A stretch of 28,378 bases of DNA from M3007 sp044350425 (GCA_044350425.1 JBILHS010000078.1:1-28378), one strand, 5' to 3'. Shown: positions 15,120-23,297, counted from the stretch's first letter. Notes: a model not told the origin generated them from the sequence alone. A program made the numbers and translations.

Positions 15120-16833
15120 ATGAAAAATCACGTTTACCTCCTGGTGTTCGCGCTCCTCTTCAGCGCAAAATCTTTTTCCCAAAATATCCCTCATGCCGAG
15201 ATGCTCAGCCGGCCAACGGACCATAGCATCACTTTGCAGGCCTTTTTAGGGGCTGATGTGGAGGTTTGTGTCCAATTCGGCATTGAAAGCGGCAATTTGA
15301 CGCAGCAAACCCCCTGGGAAGGCGTTACTGCCGACCAGGCTGCCGAGATCCTGATAGATGGTCTGGAGGCAGACACCCGTTATTTTTATCGGCTTTGTTA
15401 CCGGTTTCCGGGGCCGGGCGCGCTGATCTTGCGCCCCGAACATACCTTCCATACCCAACGAGCCCCGGGGAGTACCTTCAGTTTCGTCGTTCAGGCCGAC
15501 CCGCATTTGGACGCGCAATCGGACACGGCTTTGTACCGTCGCTGCCTGCAAAACCAACTGGCTGACGCACCGGATTTCATGCTCGATCTCGGTGATTTTC
15601 TGATGTCCGACAAACTCAAAAACACAGCGGGCAAAATCACACGCGACACTGTGGAGTACCGTTGCCATTTGCTCCGCTCCTATTATGAAACCTCCTGCCA
15701 TTCAGTCCCGCTGTTCATCGCGCTTGGCAACCACGAAGGCGAGGCTGGCTGGCAGCTCAATGGAACCGACCAAAACGTTGCCATTTTTGGGGCGACCGAG
15801 CGCAAAAAATACTTCCGAAATCCTGCGCCCGACGATTTTTACACTGGCGATGCAACGCAAAACAACTTCGTCGGGCAGCGCGAAAACTATTACGCCTGGC
15901 AGTGGGGCGATGCGCAATTCATCGTTCTAGACCCCTATTGGTACACCTCGCTAAAGCCTGATTCGCTGCATGGCTGGCGCTGGACCTTGGGTTAAACGCA
16001 ATACGATTGGCTGAAAACAACTCTGGAAAACAGCACTGCGACCTACAAATTCGTTTGCTCACACCGACTCATCGGCGGCGACAAAAACGGCGCGGGGGAA
16101 TTGAATTTGCCTCACAATATGAATGGGGCGGCAAAACCTGGACGGCTCAGACGGCTGGGCAGCCAATCGCCCCGGCTGGTACAAACCGATCAAAGACCTG
16201 CTGGCCGAAAACCGCGTGACCATTTTTTTTCACGGCAACGATCATTTCTTCGGAAAACAGGAGAAGGATTGCCTCATTTATCAGGAAACGCCACAACCGA
16301 GTCTGCCCAATTTCAATGGCCCGAACCAGGCTGAAGATTACGGCTATTTTGAGGGCCAATTCCTCCCGAACACCGGCCATATCCGCGTGACCGTTGGTCC
16401 GGAAGGTGTTAAAACAGAATATATTCAGGCATTTTTGCCAGGTCAGGAAACAGCCACCCGGCACAATAGAGACATTGCGGCGACCTATTTTATCGGCAAA
16501 ACGAATTGCTACGACTCGCTTTCGACGGGCGCGCCAGTCCTCTGGAACACGAATTATTCCGACGAATTGATCTATCCAAACCCTTCGACCGGGGCAGTTA
16601 ACATTGCGTTTTCGCTGGCACAAACAGAACGGATAGACCTTTCGATCTTTGATGAAAGCGGGCGTCTTGTGCGGCATTTATTGTCCGGGAATCTGGTTCA
16701 GGCCGGGCAATTTCAAATCGTCTGGGACGGGCGCGACAGCGGCGGAAGCACGGTTCCGGGCGGGGTTTATTATTGGAATATCCTGGGCGAAAGCGGTGGT
16801 GCTGCGGCTGGAAAACTGATCTTACAAAACTGA
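15120..16833 (+). pseudogene. Secreted metallophosphoesterase, broken by a stop and two frameshifts
   Basis: The first 291 codons encode a signal peptide (about 1-20), a purple-acid-phosphatase-like N-terminal domain and phosphoesterase motifs QADPHLD, LDLGDF and LGNHEGEAG. A TAA at 15993-15995 replaces the AAA (Lys) codon found in the paralogue (WTLGKTQYDW). The same frame continues as TQYDWLKTTLEN, shifts near 16090 into GGIEFASQYEWGG, and shifts again at 16131-16137 into LDGSDGWAANRPGW. The rest is open to a FlgD-like sorting domain (YPNPSTG to KLILQN). The late metal motif reads GNDH where the paralogue has GHDH. Three lesions within about 150 bp make it a pseudogene unless they are sequencing errors. 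Confidence 0.88.
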
Positions 16834-17010
16834 TTTTTGGGGAAATACTGTAAACTACTTCCACCTATTTCTCTCCATTCCACACCATTACGTTTTCCAG
16901 ATCTAACACAATATCATGCACATCCTTGGCTTTGTAACCTGCTTCTGCTGGAGTTGGATGAGTGGATCAGATGGTTAGAGATCCACGCAGGCCTCTTCCT
17001 CTGCAATAGA

Positions 17011-17349
17011 TCATCGCAGCTTCTCATTCCCCGCATGACGCGCTGCATCTCGTATCGTCTTCTTTTCCAGATTCTTTTGAAGAGCGTCAGCGAGGTCGAC
17101 TCCGGTCTGGTTGGCCAGGCAAATGAGTACAAAAAGTACATCGGCCATTTCATCGGCCAGTTGGGTCGGCGCATCTGCAGCATCTGCAGGATTTTTGAAA
17201 GACTGATCGCCGTAGATCCGGGCCATGAGTCGGGCTACTTCGCCCACTTCTTCAGAGAGCAGCGCGGTGTTGGTGAGTTCAGAGTAATATCGGACGCCGA
17301 TGGTTTTGATCCATTGGTCCACGCTGTGTTGGGCTGCTTGAATTGTCAT
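17011..17349 (-). CDS. MazG-like nucleotide pyrophosphohydrolase
   Basis: A 112-aa all-alpha NTP pyrophosphohydrolase (MazG/RS21-C6 type) that would hydrolyse (d)NTPs to NMPs, probably to clear damaged or excess nucleotides. The metal-binding pattern is visible: LLSEEVGEVARLM (EExxE) and, later, LADEMADVLFVL (ExxD). The single domain is usual for the small house-cleaning members, unlike the double-domain MazG. The ATG at 17349 is chosen over a TTG at 17367. It lies downstream of the helicase terminator. The 177 bp between its stop and the phosphoesterase pseudogene show nothing I recognise. Confidence 0.87.
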   Translation of the reverse strand: MTIQAAQHSVDQWIKTIGVRYYSELTNTALLSEEVGEVARLMARIYGDQSFKNPADAADAPTQLADEMADVLFVLICLANQTGVDLADALQKNLEKKTIRDAARHAGNEKLR

Positions 17350-17371
17350 GGCAGGTGTGATTTTCAAATAA

Positions 17372-17408
17372 AAAACCCTCCAAAAGTGCGACTTATTGGA
17401 GGGGTTTT
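17372..17408. terminator. Terminator downstream of the DEAD-box helicase gene
   Basis: Stem ccctccaa (17376-17383) pairs with ttggaggg (17396-17403) around a 12-nt loop and is flanked by A5 on the left and T4 on the right, with a further T7 at 17412-17418. Read on the minus strand it ends the helicase transcript with a T-rich tail. The A/T flanks would also let it work from the plus strand. Confidence 0.85.
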
Positions 17409-17461
17409 GGATTTTTTTGCAAAAGACGGTCTGTATTAGGATTTAACAACCGTTTTAGCTT

Positions 17462-18781
17462 TCAGGCCGCAGGTGTTTTTCCGCCGCCGTTTCCTCTGTT
17501 GCCACCGTCTTGGCCGCCGCCGCGAGGATGTCCGCCGGATGTAGGTGTTTTTTGTCCGCCGTCTCTTCTTTGTCCTTCGCCGCCACTTCTGCGCGGGGGC
17601 TGTGAGCGTCCACCGCTGCCCTGGCGTTGGGGCTGTCTTTGTTCGGGTTCCTCGGCCAGACCTGGAGGAAGGGGTAATTTGGGCACCTCCCGACCGATGA
17701 GCTTTTCGATGCGCTTCAGGCGTGGGAGATCCATGTGGTTGATGAGCGTCAGGGCAGTGCCTTTGCGCTCAGCACGAGCAGTACGCCCGATTCGGTGCAC
17801 ATAATCTTCAGCATCGCGGGGCGCCTCAAAATTCACCACGAGGTCAATGCCGTCAATATCAATACCGCGGCTTAGTACATCAGTAGCCACCAGGATGTCG
17901 ATTTTTGAATTGCGGTAGTCGAGCATTACCTGCTCGCGCTCCTTCTGTTCGAGATCGCTGCTGATGCGTTCTACATTGAGGTTGCGACTTTTAAGTTTTT
18001 TGTACAATTCGTTGACGGCGAGTTTGCTGGAGCAAAATATAAGCGTTCGCTGACCCGAACGGTCTTTCACAATTTCAGCAATGAGCGGAATTTTCTGTCG
18101 ATCGCCTACAAGATAAACACCTTGTGTGACCCCTTCAGCGGGCTTGGAAAGCGCAATACTGATGGTTGCAGGGTTTTTGAGCATCGTTTTAGCCAGTTTC
18201 ATCACGCCATGCGGCATCGTGGCGGAAAACAACAGTCCCTGGCGATTTGGATTGAGTGTTTCAATGATCTTCGTAAGGTCAGGCATGAAACCCATGTCGA
18301 GCATCCGGTCGGCCTCGTCGAGCACCAGAAAACGAAGGCGCGAGAAGTCAACATAACCCAGACTCATGTGCGAAAGCAGCCTGCCAGGGGTTGCGATCAC
18401 GATATCAGCGCCCCTTTGAAGCGCATCGCGGCCCTGGGCGAAGTCTTTGCCGCCGCCGCCGCCATATATGGCTACAGAAGAGATCCCGGCGAAGTAGGAA
18501 TAAGCTTCGATGGCCTGATCGATTTGCATGGCCAGTTCCCGGGTAGGTACAATGATGAGTGCCTGGGTGAAATCTGCTTCGCCCGACTCCATGATCATGT
18601 GCATGATGGGCAATACAAAAGCGGCAGTTTTACCGGTACCGGTTTGAGCAGTTCCAATAACATCCCTTCCCTCTAAAATGAGTGGAATGGCTTTTTCCTG
18701 GATGGGGGTAGCAGATTTGAAGTTAAGGGCCTCGATGCCATCGAGCACGTCGGGGTGGAGGCCAAATTCGGAGAAATCCAA
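17462..18781 (-). CDS. DEAD-box RNA helicase, RhlE-like
   Basis: A 439-aa ATP-dependent RNA helicase with two RecA domains. Seen in order: Q motif (ATPIQ, near 24-28), Walker A AQTGTGKT (45-52), PTRELA (80-85), DEAD (156-159), SAT (187-189) and HRIGRTARAER (about 330-340). The tail from about 380 is rich in Gly, Arg, Gln and Pro, an RGG-like RNA-binding tail. The start is unusual: the only start after an in-frame stop 24 bp upstream that preserves the DFSEFGLHP segment is TTG at 18781. The likely role is ribosome assembly or RNA turnover, by analogy with RhlE. A terminator follows at 17372-17408. Confidence 0.95.
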   Translation of the reverse strand: MDFSEFGLHPDVLDGIEALNFKSATPIQEKAIPLILEGRDVIGTAQTGTGKTAAFVLPIMHMIMESGEADFTQALIIVPTRELAMQIDQAIEAYSYFAGISSVAIYGGGGGKDFAQGRDALQRGADIVIATPGRLLSHMSLGYVDFSRLRFLVLDEADRMLDMGFMPDLTKIIETLNPNRQGLLFSATMPHGVMKLAKTMLKNPATISIALSKPAEGVTQGVYLVGDRQKIPLIAEIVKDRSGQRTLIFCSSKLAVNELYKKLKSRNLNVERISSDLEQKEREQVMLDYRNSKIDILVATDVLSRGIDIDGIDLVVNFEAPRDAEDYVHRIGRTARAERKGTALTLINHMDLPRLKRIEKLIGREVPKLPLPPGLAEEPEQRQPQRQGSGGRSQPPRRSGGEGQRRDGGQKTPTSGGHPRGGGQDGGNRGNGGGKTPAA

Positions 18782-18804
18782 TGATTGAGTGGTAAAAGGT
18801 GATA

Positions 18805-18893
18805 TTTAGACGTTGGACTGCTGAACTTTGAATGGTAATTTATGGGGTTTGACAGCCTGCCCTACGTCTATGGTCTAAATGATCAAAGTCCAA
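18805..18893. repeat. Scrambled inverted words upstream of the helicase
   Basis: Short words tttaga (18805-18810), ttggact (18813-18819) and aactttga recur as complements tctaaa (18874-18879), agtccaa (18887-18893) and tcaaagt, but in shuffled order. It looks like a degenerate version of the long intergenic hairpins seen elsewhere. No promoter box was found in the rest of this 228-bp gap. Confidence 0.4.
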
Positions 18894-19009
18894 TAAAATA
18901 CAAAGGTCGTGAAAAATTGGGCAAATCAATCAAAATGAAAGCTTAAACACCATATCCCTGCAAATTTGAACTCAAAATTCGGATTTGCATAGATTGGCTT
19001 AGTATGATT

Positions 19010-19438
19010 CTACCGCAAATCCCACTTTGTGGTTTTGAGAAAACGCACCAAAAGATAAAGCAATAAGCCGGCCGGGCCAGTGATCATTGTCAACAAAAGG
19101 CTTGGGATAACGAAAACATGCCCGATCTTCAGTTGTCGGGCATCATGCGTCTGCCAGGTGCCCACCATCAGGCAAAATGAAAGATAATTCAGCCATCCGG
19201 TGAGCAACATTTCTTTGCTTCGAAACAGATTTTTGAAGCCTTCTAACGAAAGCAGATTTCCCCCTTCTTCCGGACTGCTTAGGAACTGGAAGGTGAAAAT
19301 GGCCGCGGCAATCAACAATACCGTGGCCGCACCAAAAGCAATCGGCTCTGTATAACGCCAGTTGGGTGCTGCAATAAGCAATAGCCAGGGTAGGAAAATT
19401 ACGATGCTGGCGTACCAGTAAAAGGAATCGGGAGTCAT
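19010..19438 (-). CDS. ABA4-like (DUF4281) membrane protein
   Basis: A 142-aa integral membrane protein with four predicted hydrophobic helices (about 7-25, 33-52, 80-96 and 108-132). The segment SLEGFKNLF, the TGWLNYLSFCLMVGTW stretch and the ITGPAGLLLYLLVRFL end match the ABA4-like family (PF14108). In plants ABA4 is needed for neoxanthin formation; the role of bacterial members is unclear, so carotenoid metabolism is only a hint. No carotenoid gene is in the window. The ATG at 19438 lies 21 bp from the large hairpin that separates it from nadC. Confidence 0.82.
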   Translation of the reverse strand: MTPDSFYWYASIVIFLPWLLLIAAPNWRYTEPIAFGAATVLLIAAAIFTFQFLSSPEEGGNLLSLEGFKNLFRSKEMLLTGWLNYLSFCLMVGTWQTHDARQLKIGHVFVIPSLLLTMITGPAGLLLYLLVRFLKTTKWDLR

Positions 19439-19459
19439 GCTTTGTTGGTTAATTGTTTA

Positions 19460-19563
19460 TTTGGGGATTTGGGGATTTGTTGTGCCGAAGCTTGGTATCA
19501 ATGCCTGCCTAATGAAGGGATGGAAAACAAGGCTCTGGCACAACAAATCCCCAAATCCCCAAA
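19460..19563. repeat. Perfect 27-bp inverted repeat filling the nadC/ABA4 gap
   Basis: Arms 19460-19486 and 19537-19563 are perfect complements around a 50-nt loop. The arms repeat the word ggggattt (ttggggatttggggattt). The right arm ends 4 bp before the nadC stop codon and the left arm 21 bp before the ABA4-like start, so the element occupies nearly the whole gap between two minus-strand genes. Confidence 0.95.
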
Positions 19564-19567
19564 CGAA

Positions 19568-20428
19568 TCACCTCACAATCTTGAGGCTCAGGTCCAGGGG
19601 TTGGGCAGAATGGGTGAGGGCTCCTGCAGAAACAAAATTGACGCCGGATTGGGCGTATTTACGCACGTTGAAAAGGGTGATACCGCCAGAAGCTTCGGTC
19701 TCGAATTGTCCTCCAACCATGGCCACTGCCTCATGCAGGATTGGAATTTCGAAGTTGTCGAACATAACCCGGGTAATACCACCCGTACTGATAACCTGCT
19801 CTAATTCAAGCAGATTACGCACTTCAACGGTGATATTCAGGCTTAGGCCTTTTTCTTTTTGATAGGCATGGGCACGTTCAATGGCCTTGCCAATACCCCC
19901 CGCAGCATCTACGTGGTTGTCTTTGATCATGATCCAGTCATAAAGTCCCCAGCGGTAATTTTCACAACCACCGATATTGACCGCCCACTTTTCTAAAAAG
20001 CGAATGAGCGGGGTAGTTTTGCGGGTGTCCAGTACTTTAACCGGCAGATCACCTACCTCAAAAGCGAAGCGGCTACTCAGGGTTGCAATGCCACTCATCC
20101 GTTGCATGGTGTTGAGTACCAGGCGTTCTGCCTGAAGCAGGGCGCGGGTGTTGGATTCAACCTCAAAGGCCGTCTGACCATAAAGCACGTCCGTACCGTC
20201 TGGTTTTTGGACCGAAATGGATGCCGCTGGGTCGAGATGTTTGAAAATATATTGGGCAAGCTCCACACCAGCTAAAACACCATAATCCTTAATCTTTAAG
20301 ATCGCACGGCTGCGGCTATCTGCTGGGATGGTGGCCATAGAGGTATGATCGCCTTCATGCACATCTTCATGCAAACCTGCAATGATAAAGTCGTGAATGA
20401 TTTGATCGGTAATTTGTGTAGGACGCAT
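19568..20428 (-). CDS. nadC: Quinolinate phosphoribosyltransferase
   Basis: A 286-aa enzyme joining quinolinate and PRPP to nicotinate mononucleotide with loss of CO2, in de novo NAD synthesis. Seen: EDVHEGDHTS (21-30), LLQAERLVLNTMQRMSGIAT (about 97-116), DTRKTTP (134-140), IGGCENYRWGL (152-162) and IKDNH (168-172). The segment usually read as GGxxNHR has Tyr instead of His (NYR, 157-159), the only deviation noticed. Length is normal. The ATG at 20428 starts right beside a tandem/inverted word repeat. nadA and nadB are not in the window. Confidence 0.96.
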   Translation of the reverse strand: MRPTQITDQIIHDFIIAGLHEDVHEGDHTSMATIPADSRSRAILKIKDYGVLAGVELAQYIFKHLDPAASISVQKPDGTDVLYGQTAFEVESNTRALLQAERLVLNTMQRMSGIATLSSRFAFEVGDLPVKVLDTRKTTPLIRFLEKWAVNIGGCENYRWGLYDWIMIKDNHVDAAGGIGKAIERAHAYQKEKGLSLNITVEVRNLLELEQVISTGGITRVMFDNFEIPILHEAVAMVGGQFETEASGGITLFNVRKYAQSGVNFVSAGALTHSAQPLDLSLKIVR

Positions 20429-20430
20429 AA

Positions 20431-20565
20431 TTATGTATGATGTATGAACTATGATGTATGATGTATGAACTATGATGTATGAACTATGATGTATGAAAAA
20501 CGATCGTAACAGCCATTATTGATACATCATAGTTCATACATCATACATCATACATCATACATCAC
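20431..20565. repeat. 30-bp perfect inverted repeat built from tandem words
   Basis: The left half (20431-20496) is tandem copies of tatgatgtatgaac and tgatgta. The right half (20522-20565) holds their complements. Arms 20451-20480 and 20522-20551 are perfect complements, and because the words are tandem several registers can pair. The right half runs into the stop codon of the peroxiredoxin-like gene (20562-20564), and the left half begins 3 bp before the nadC ATG. Confidence 0.95.
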
Positions 20566-21122
20566 TTCCATTTTATGTTGCAGCCGCCGGAAGGGCGCTG
20601 AAGTGTGTGGACAGGTTTCCCTTCCAAAACTGCATCTAAGGCAGCACGAAGGTCTTCCCCGGTGGATTCGATCGGGTTTCTTTTAGGGCGACTGGGGTCA
20701 AGTTGACCGCGATAAGCGAGTTTAAGATCCTGATCAAAAATATAAAAATCAGGGGTACATGCCGCATCGTAGGTGCGGGCTACTGCCTGGGTTCCGTCGT
20801 AAAGGTAGGCAAAATCGTACCCAACAGAGGCTGCGTGGGCCGGCATCTTGTCAGGGCCATCTTCAGGGTGTGCTACAGCGTCGTTGGAGTTGATACCGAC
20901 GAACGCTATACCCCGTTTTTTGTACTCTGCTACAATTCTTACAATTTCAGGATTGATATATAATACGTAAGGACAATGGTTGCACAGAAACATGATCACG
21001 GTGGCTTTGGCGCCTGCTGAAATTTCTTGCAATCCGACCGCTTTTCCGCTGGAAGGATCAAGTAGTTCAAAATCCGGCGCCGTTGTGCCGAGGGGGATCA
21101 TGTTTGATTCGGTGTAAGCCAT
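20562..21122 (-). CDS. Peroxiredoxin-like/thioredoxin-fold protein
   Basis: A 186-aa AhpC/TSA-type redoxin. It opens with the typical GTTAPDFELLD and has C47 and C50 in FLCNHCPYV, the CNHCP motif of the PRX-like-1 group, with the cis-proline region at CTPDFYIFD. No signal peptide is seen, so it is probably cytoplasmic. It may act as a thiol peroxidase or a disulfide reductase; its substrate is unknown. Hairpins fill the gaps on both sides, and no TAnnTTTG box was found directly upstream, so it may depend on aspS transcription. Confidence 0.88.
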   Translation of the reverse strand: MAYTESNMIPLGTTAPDFELLDPSSGKAVGLQEISAGAKATVIMFLCNHCPYVLYINPEIVRIVAEYKKRGIAFVGINSNDAVAHPEDGPDKMPAHAASVGYDFAYLYDGTQAVARTYDAACTPDFYIFDQDLKLAYRGQLDPSRPKRNPIESTGEDLRAALDAVLEGKPVHTLQRPSGGCNIKWK

Positions 21123-21126
21123 AATG

Positions 21127-21263
21127 ATTTACGATATACGATATACGATTTTGAATTTATGATTTACGAGTTATGATTTTTACGTCCCGAAGTCGGCATG
21201 ATGCATCCCTTTTTCGGATCAAAAAAATCGTAAATCATATATCGTTAATCGTATATCGTAAAT
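21127..21263. repeat. Long imperfect inverted repeat filling the aspS/peroxiredoxin gap
   Basis: The outer 16-bp arms (21127-21142 and 21248-21263) are perfect complements. An inner pair, atgatttacga (21159-21169) with tcgtaaatcat (21228-21238), extends the hairpin. Words atttacgat, atatacgat and atgatttacg match those of 6002-6108. It ends one base from the aspS stop and 4 bp from the ATG of the next gene. Confidence 0.9.
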
Positions 21264-21264
21264 T

Positions 21265-23061
21265 TTAAGGTTGCGGAACCACCCGGATCCCCAGTTCCTC
21301 CAGTTGCTTCAACTTAATTCCGTCCGGAGCATCGATCATCATGTCGCGGCCCTGGTTATTTTTCGGGAATGCAATGAAGTCACGGATGGAGCTTGCACCA
21401 TTCATAACGGCATTGAGTCGGTCAAAACCGAATGCAATACCGCCGTGTGGCGGAGCGCCGTATTCGAACGCGCCCAAAAGGAAGCCAAATTGAGCTTCGG
21501 CCTCTTCAGGCGTAAACCCAAGCAGTTTGAAATTGCGTGCCTGCAGGTCGCGGTCGTGTATACGAATGGAGCCACCACCAATTTCCGAACCATTGAGCAC
21601 CAGATCGTAGGCGTCGGCGCGCATCGACTTGAGTATTTTGAGGTCGTCACTTTCCATTTTCACGATGTCGGCTGGCTTTGGCGAAGTAAAGGGGTGGTGC
21701 ATCGCAAAAAAGCGGTTTTCGTCTTCATCCCACTCCAGTAAAGGGAAATCCAGCACCCAAAGCGGTTTGAAATCGTCGCCGCGACGAAGGCCAAGTCTGC
21801 TGCCCATTTCGAGGCGAAGTTCCGAAAGCTGTTTGCGGGTCTTTTCATCTTCACCACAAAGCAGGAAGATCAGATCGCCGGGCTTCGCTCCACAGCGTTC
21901 AGCCCAAACCTTCAGATCGTCGGGGGTATAAAATTTATCAACGCTTGATTTTGGGGTGCCATCCGCCTCAATTCGGATATAAACCAGCCCTTTTGCGCCG
22001 ATTTGCGGGCGTTTTACCCATTCGGTCAGCTCGTCAATTTGTTTGCGGGAATACTCTGCACAACCCGGCGCGCAAATGGCGATCACAGATTCTGCACCAT
22101 CAAAAACCGGGAAACCAGTAGGTACCACGTCCAAACCGCTCCCGAATTCTGCATCGGCGGGCGATTTAAGATCCGTGAATTCCATCCCAAACCGCATGTC
22201 AGGCTTGTCTGATCCAAAGCGGCGCATGGCCTCATCATAGGTCATGCGTGGGAAGTCGCCGAGCGTGATGCCAAGGGCTTGCTGAAACAGGTATTTCGTC
22301 AGGCCTTCAAAGGTGTTGAGGATGTCTTCCTGGTGCACGAACGACATTTCACAGTCAATCTGGGTGAATTCCGGCTGACGGTCAGCACGCAGGTCTTCAT
22401 CCCGGAAGCATTTTACGATCTGAAAATATTTGTCAAAACCAGCCACCATCAGGATCTGCTTAAAAGTCTGTGGGCTTTGCGGAAGGGCATAAAACTGACC
22501 TTTGTTCATGCGACTGGGCACTACAAAGTCACGCGCACCTTCTGGCGTAGATTTGATCAGATTGGGCGTTTCTACTTCGATAAAACCTTCTCCCGCAAGG
22601 TATTTCCGGGTTTCTATGGCCAGATTGGAGCGAAAAATGAGGTTTTTCTGCACGGCATTGCGGCGCAGATCGAGATAGCGGTATTTCATGCGGAGGTCAT
22701 CGCCGCCGTCTGTATCGTCCTGGATGGTAAAAGGAGGGGTCTTGGAAGCGTTGAGGATCTTCAGTGTGGTCACCTTGATCTCGATCTCGCCGGTAGGTAT
22801 TTTGGTGGTTTTCGAAGCGCGTTCGATCACGGTACCCGTAGCCTGAAGCACGAACTCACGCCCGATGGACCGGGCCGTTTCAAAGATCTCCTTGGAGGTA
22901 TAATTTTCGTCAAGCACCAATTGGGTGATGCCATAACGGTCGCGCAGGTCGATCCAAAGGAGAGCGCCTTTGTCGCGCACAATGGCCGACCAGCCGCTGA
23001 GGGTTACTTCCTTATTGATGTCGGTGATGCGGAGTTCTCCGCAGGTATGGGTACGATACAT
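21265..23061 (-). CDS. aspS: Aspartyl-tRNA synthetase
   Basis: A 598-aa class IIb synthetase that charges tRNA-Asp, of normal bacterial length with the extra GAD insertion. The N-terminal OB-fold domain begins MYRTHTCGELR. The catalytic core shows the motif 2 stretch KCFRDEDLRADRQPEFTQID and the motif 3 stretch HGGIAFGFDRL. The ATG at 23061 is chosen because the 41 codons upstream in the same frame are unlike any AspRS and derive from low-complexity leader words. Whether it is discriminating for tRNA-Asp cannot be told. A -7 element lies at 23182-23189. Downstream genes on this strand are separated by long hairpins. Confidence 0.97.
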   Translation of the reverse strand: MYRTHTCGELRITDINKEVTLSGWSAIVRDKGALLWIDLRDRYGITQLVLDENYTSKEIFETARSIGREFVLQATGTVIERASKTTKIPTGEIEIKVTTLKILNASKTPPFTIQDDTDGGDDLRMKYRYLDLRRNAVQKNLIFRSNLAIETRKYLAGEGFIEVETPNLIKSTPEGARDFVVPSRMNKGQFYALPQSPQTFKQILMVAGFDKYFQIVKCFRDEDLRADRQPEFTQIDCEMSFVHQEDILNTFEGLTKYLFQQALGITLGDFPRMTYDEAMRRFGSDKPDMRFGMEFTDLKSPADAEFGSGLDVVPTGFPVFDGAESVIAICAPGCAEYSRKQIDELTEWVKRPQIGAKGLVYIRIEADGTPKSSVDKFYTPDDLKVWAERCGAKPGDLIFLLCGEDEKTRKQLSELRLEMGSRLGLRRGDDFKPLWVLDFPLLEWDEDENRFFAMHHPFTSPKPADIVKMESDDLKILKSMRADAYDLVLNGSEIGGGSIRIHDRDLQARNFKLLGFTPEEAEAQFGFLLGAFEYGAPPHGGIAFGFDRLNAVMNGASSIRDFIAFPKNNQGRDMMIDAPDGIKLKQLEELGIRVVPQP

Positions 23062-23181
23062 TCTTTTTGGGAATGATAAATGATGAAAGATAAACGATGA
23101 ATGCCGATTGGGTAGGCCATTCAGCTTAGGAACAAGCTGTTTTTGCCCGTTCCCGCGTCCAGATTTGTTTAAAACGAGCCG

Positions 23182-23189
23182 CAAAAGTA
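23182..23189 (-). promoter_or_regulatory. -7 element upstream of aspS
   Basis: Minus-strand TACTTTTG matches TAnnTTTG. Transcription would start near 23175, giving a leader of about 115 nt. The last 50 nt of that leader are built from words such as atgataaatgatga on the plus strand. No -33 TTTG is found at the right distance. Confidence 0.5.
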
Positions 23190-23231
23190 AGGAATGAACG
23201 GAGAAAAATGGTAGGTTTTGTAAGTCAAATG

Positions 23232-23272
23232 GATAAAAACAAAGCGGCGACCTTTGATATAAGGGTCGCCGC
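23232..23272 (-). terminator. Rho-independent terminator of the VWA gene
   Basis: Read on the minus strand, a 9-bp GC-rich stem GCGGCGACC/GGTCGCCGC (23264-23272 with 23244-23252, 11-nt loop) is followed by TTTGTTTTTAT. It lies 26 bp beyond the VWA stop codon and insulates aspS. Confidence 0.9.
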
Positions 23273-23297
23273 CTGAGAAAAGTTCCTTTTGCTTGCG

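Noticed and set aside
15993..16137. Programmed recoding in the phosphoesterase
   Set aside because: A stop plus two shifts at three separate sites, with no slippery heptamer or stimulatory structure seen, fits decay or read error better.
16837..17439. 200-aa plus-strand frame
   Set aside because: Mostly antisense to the MazG-like gene with its EExxE/ExxD motifs; no features of its own.
19460..19563. Insertion-sequence ends or transposon remnant
   Set aside because: No transposase fragment, no target-site duplication, and the loop is only 50 nt.
22279..23076. 265-aa plus-strand frame
   Set aside because: Antisense to aspS, which is intact and recognisable throughout.
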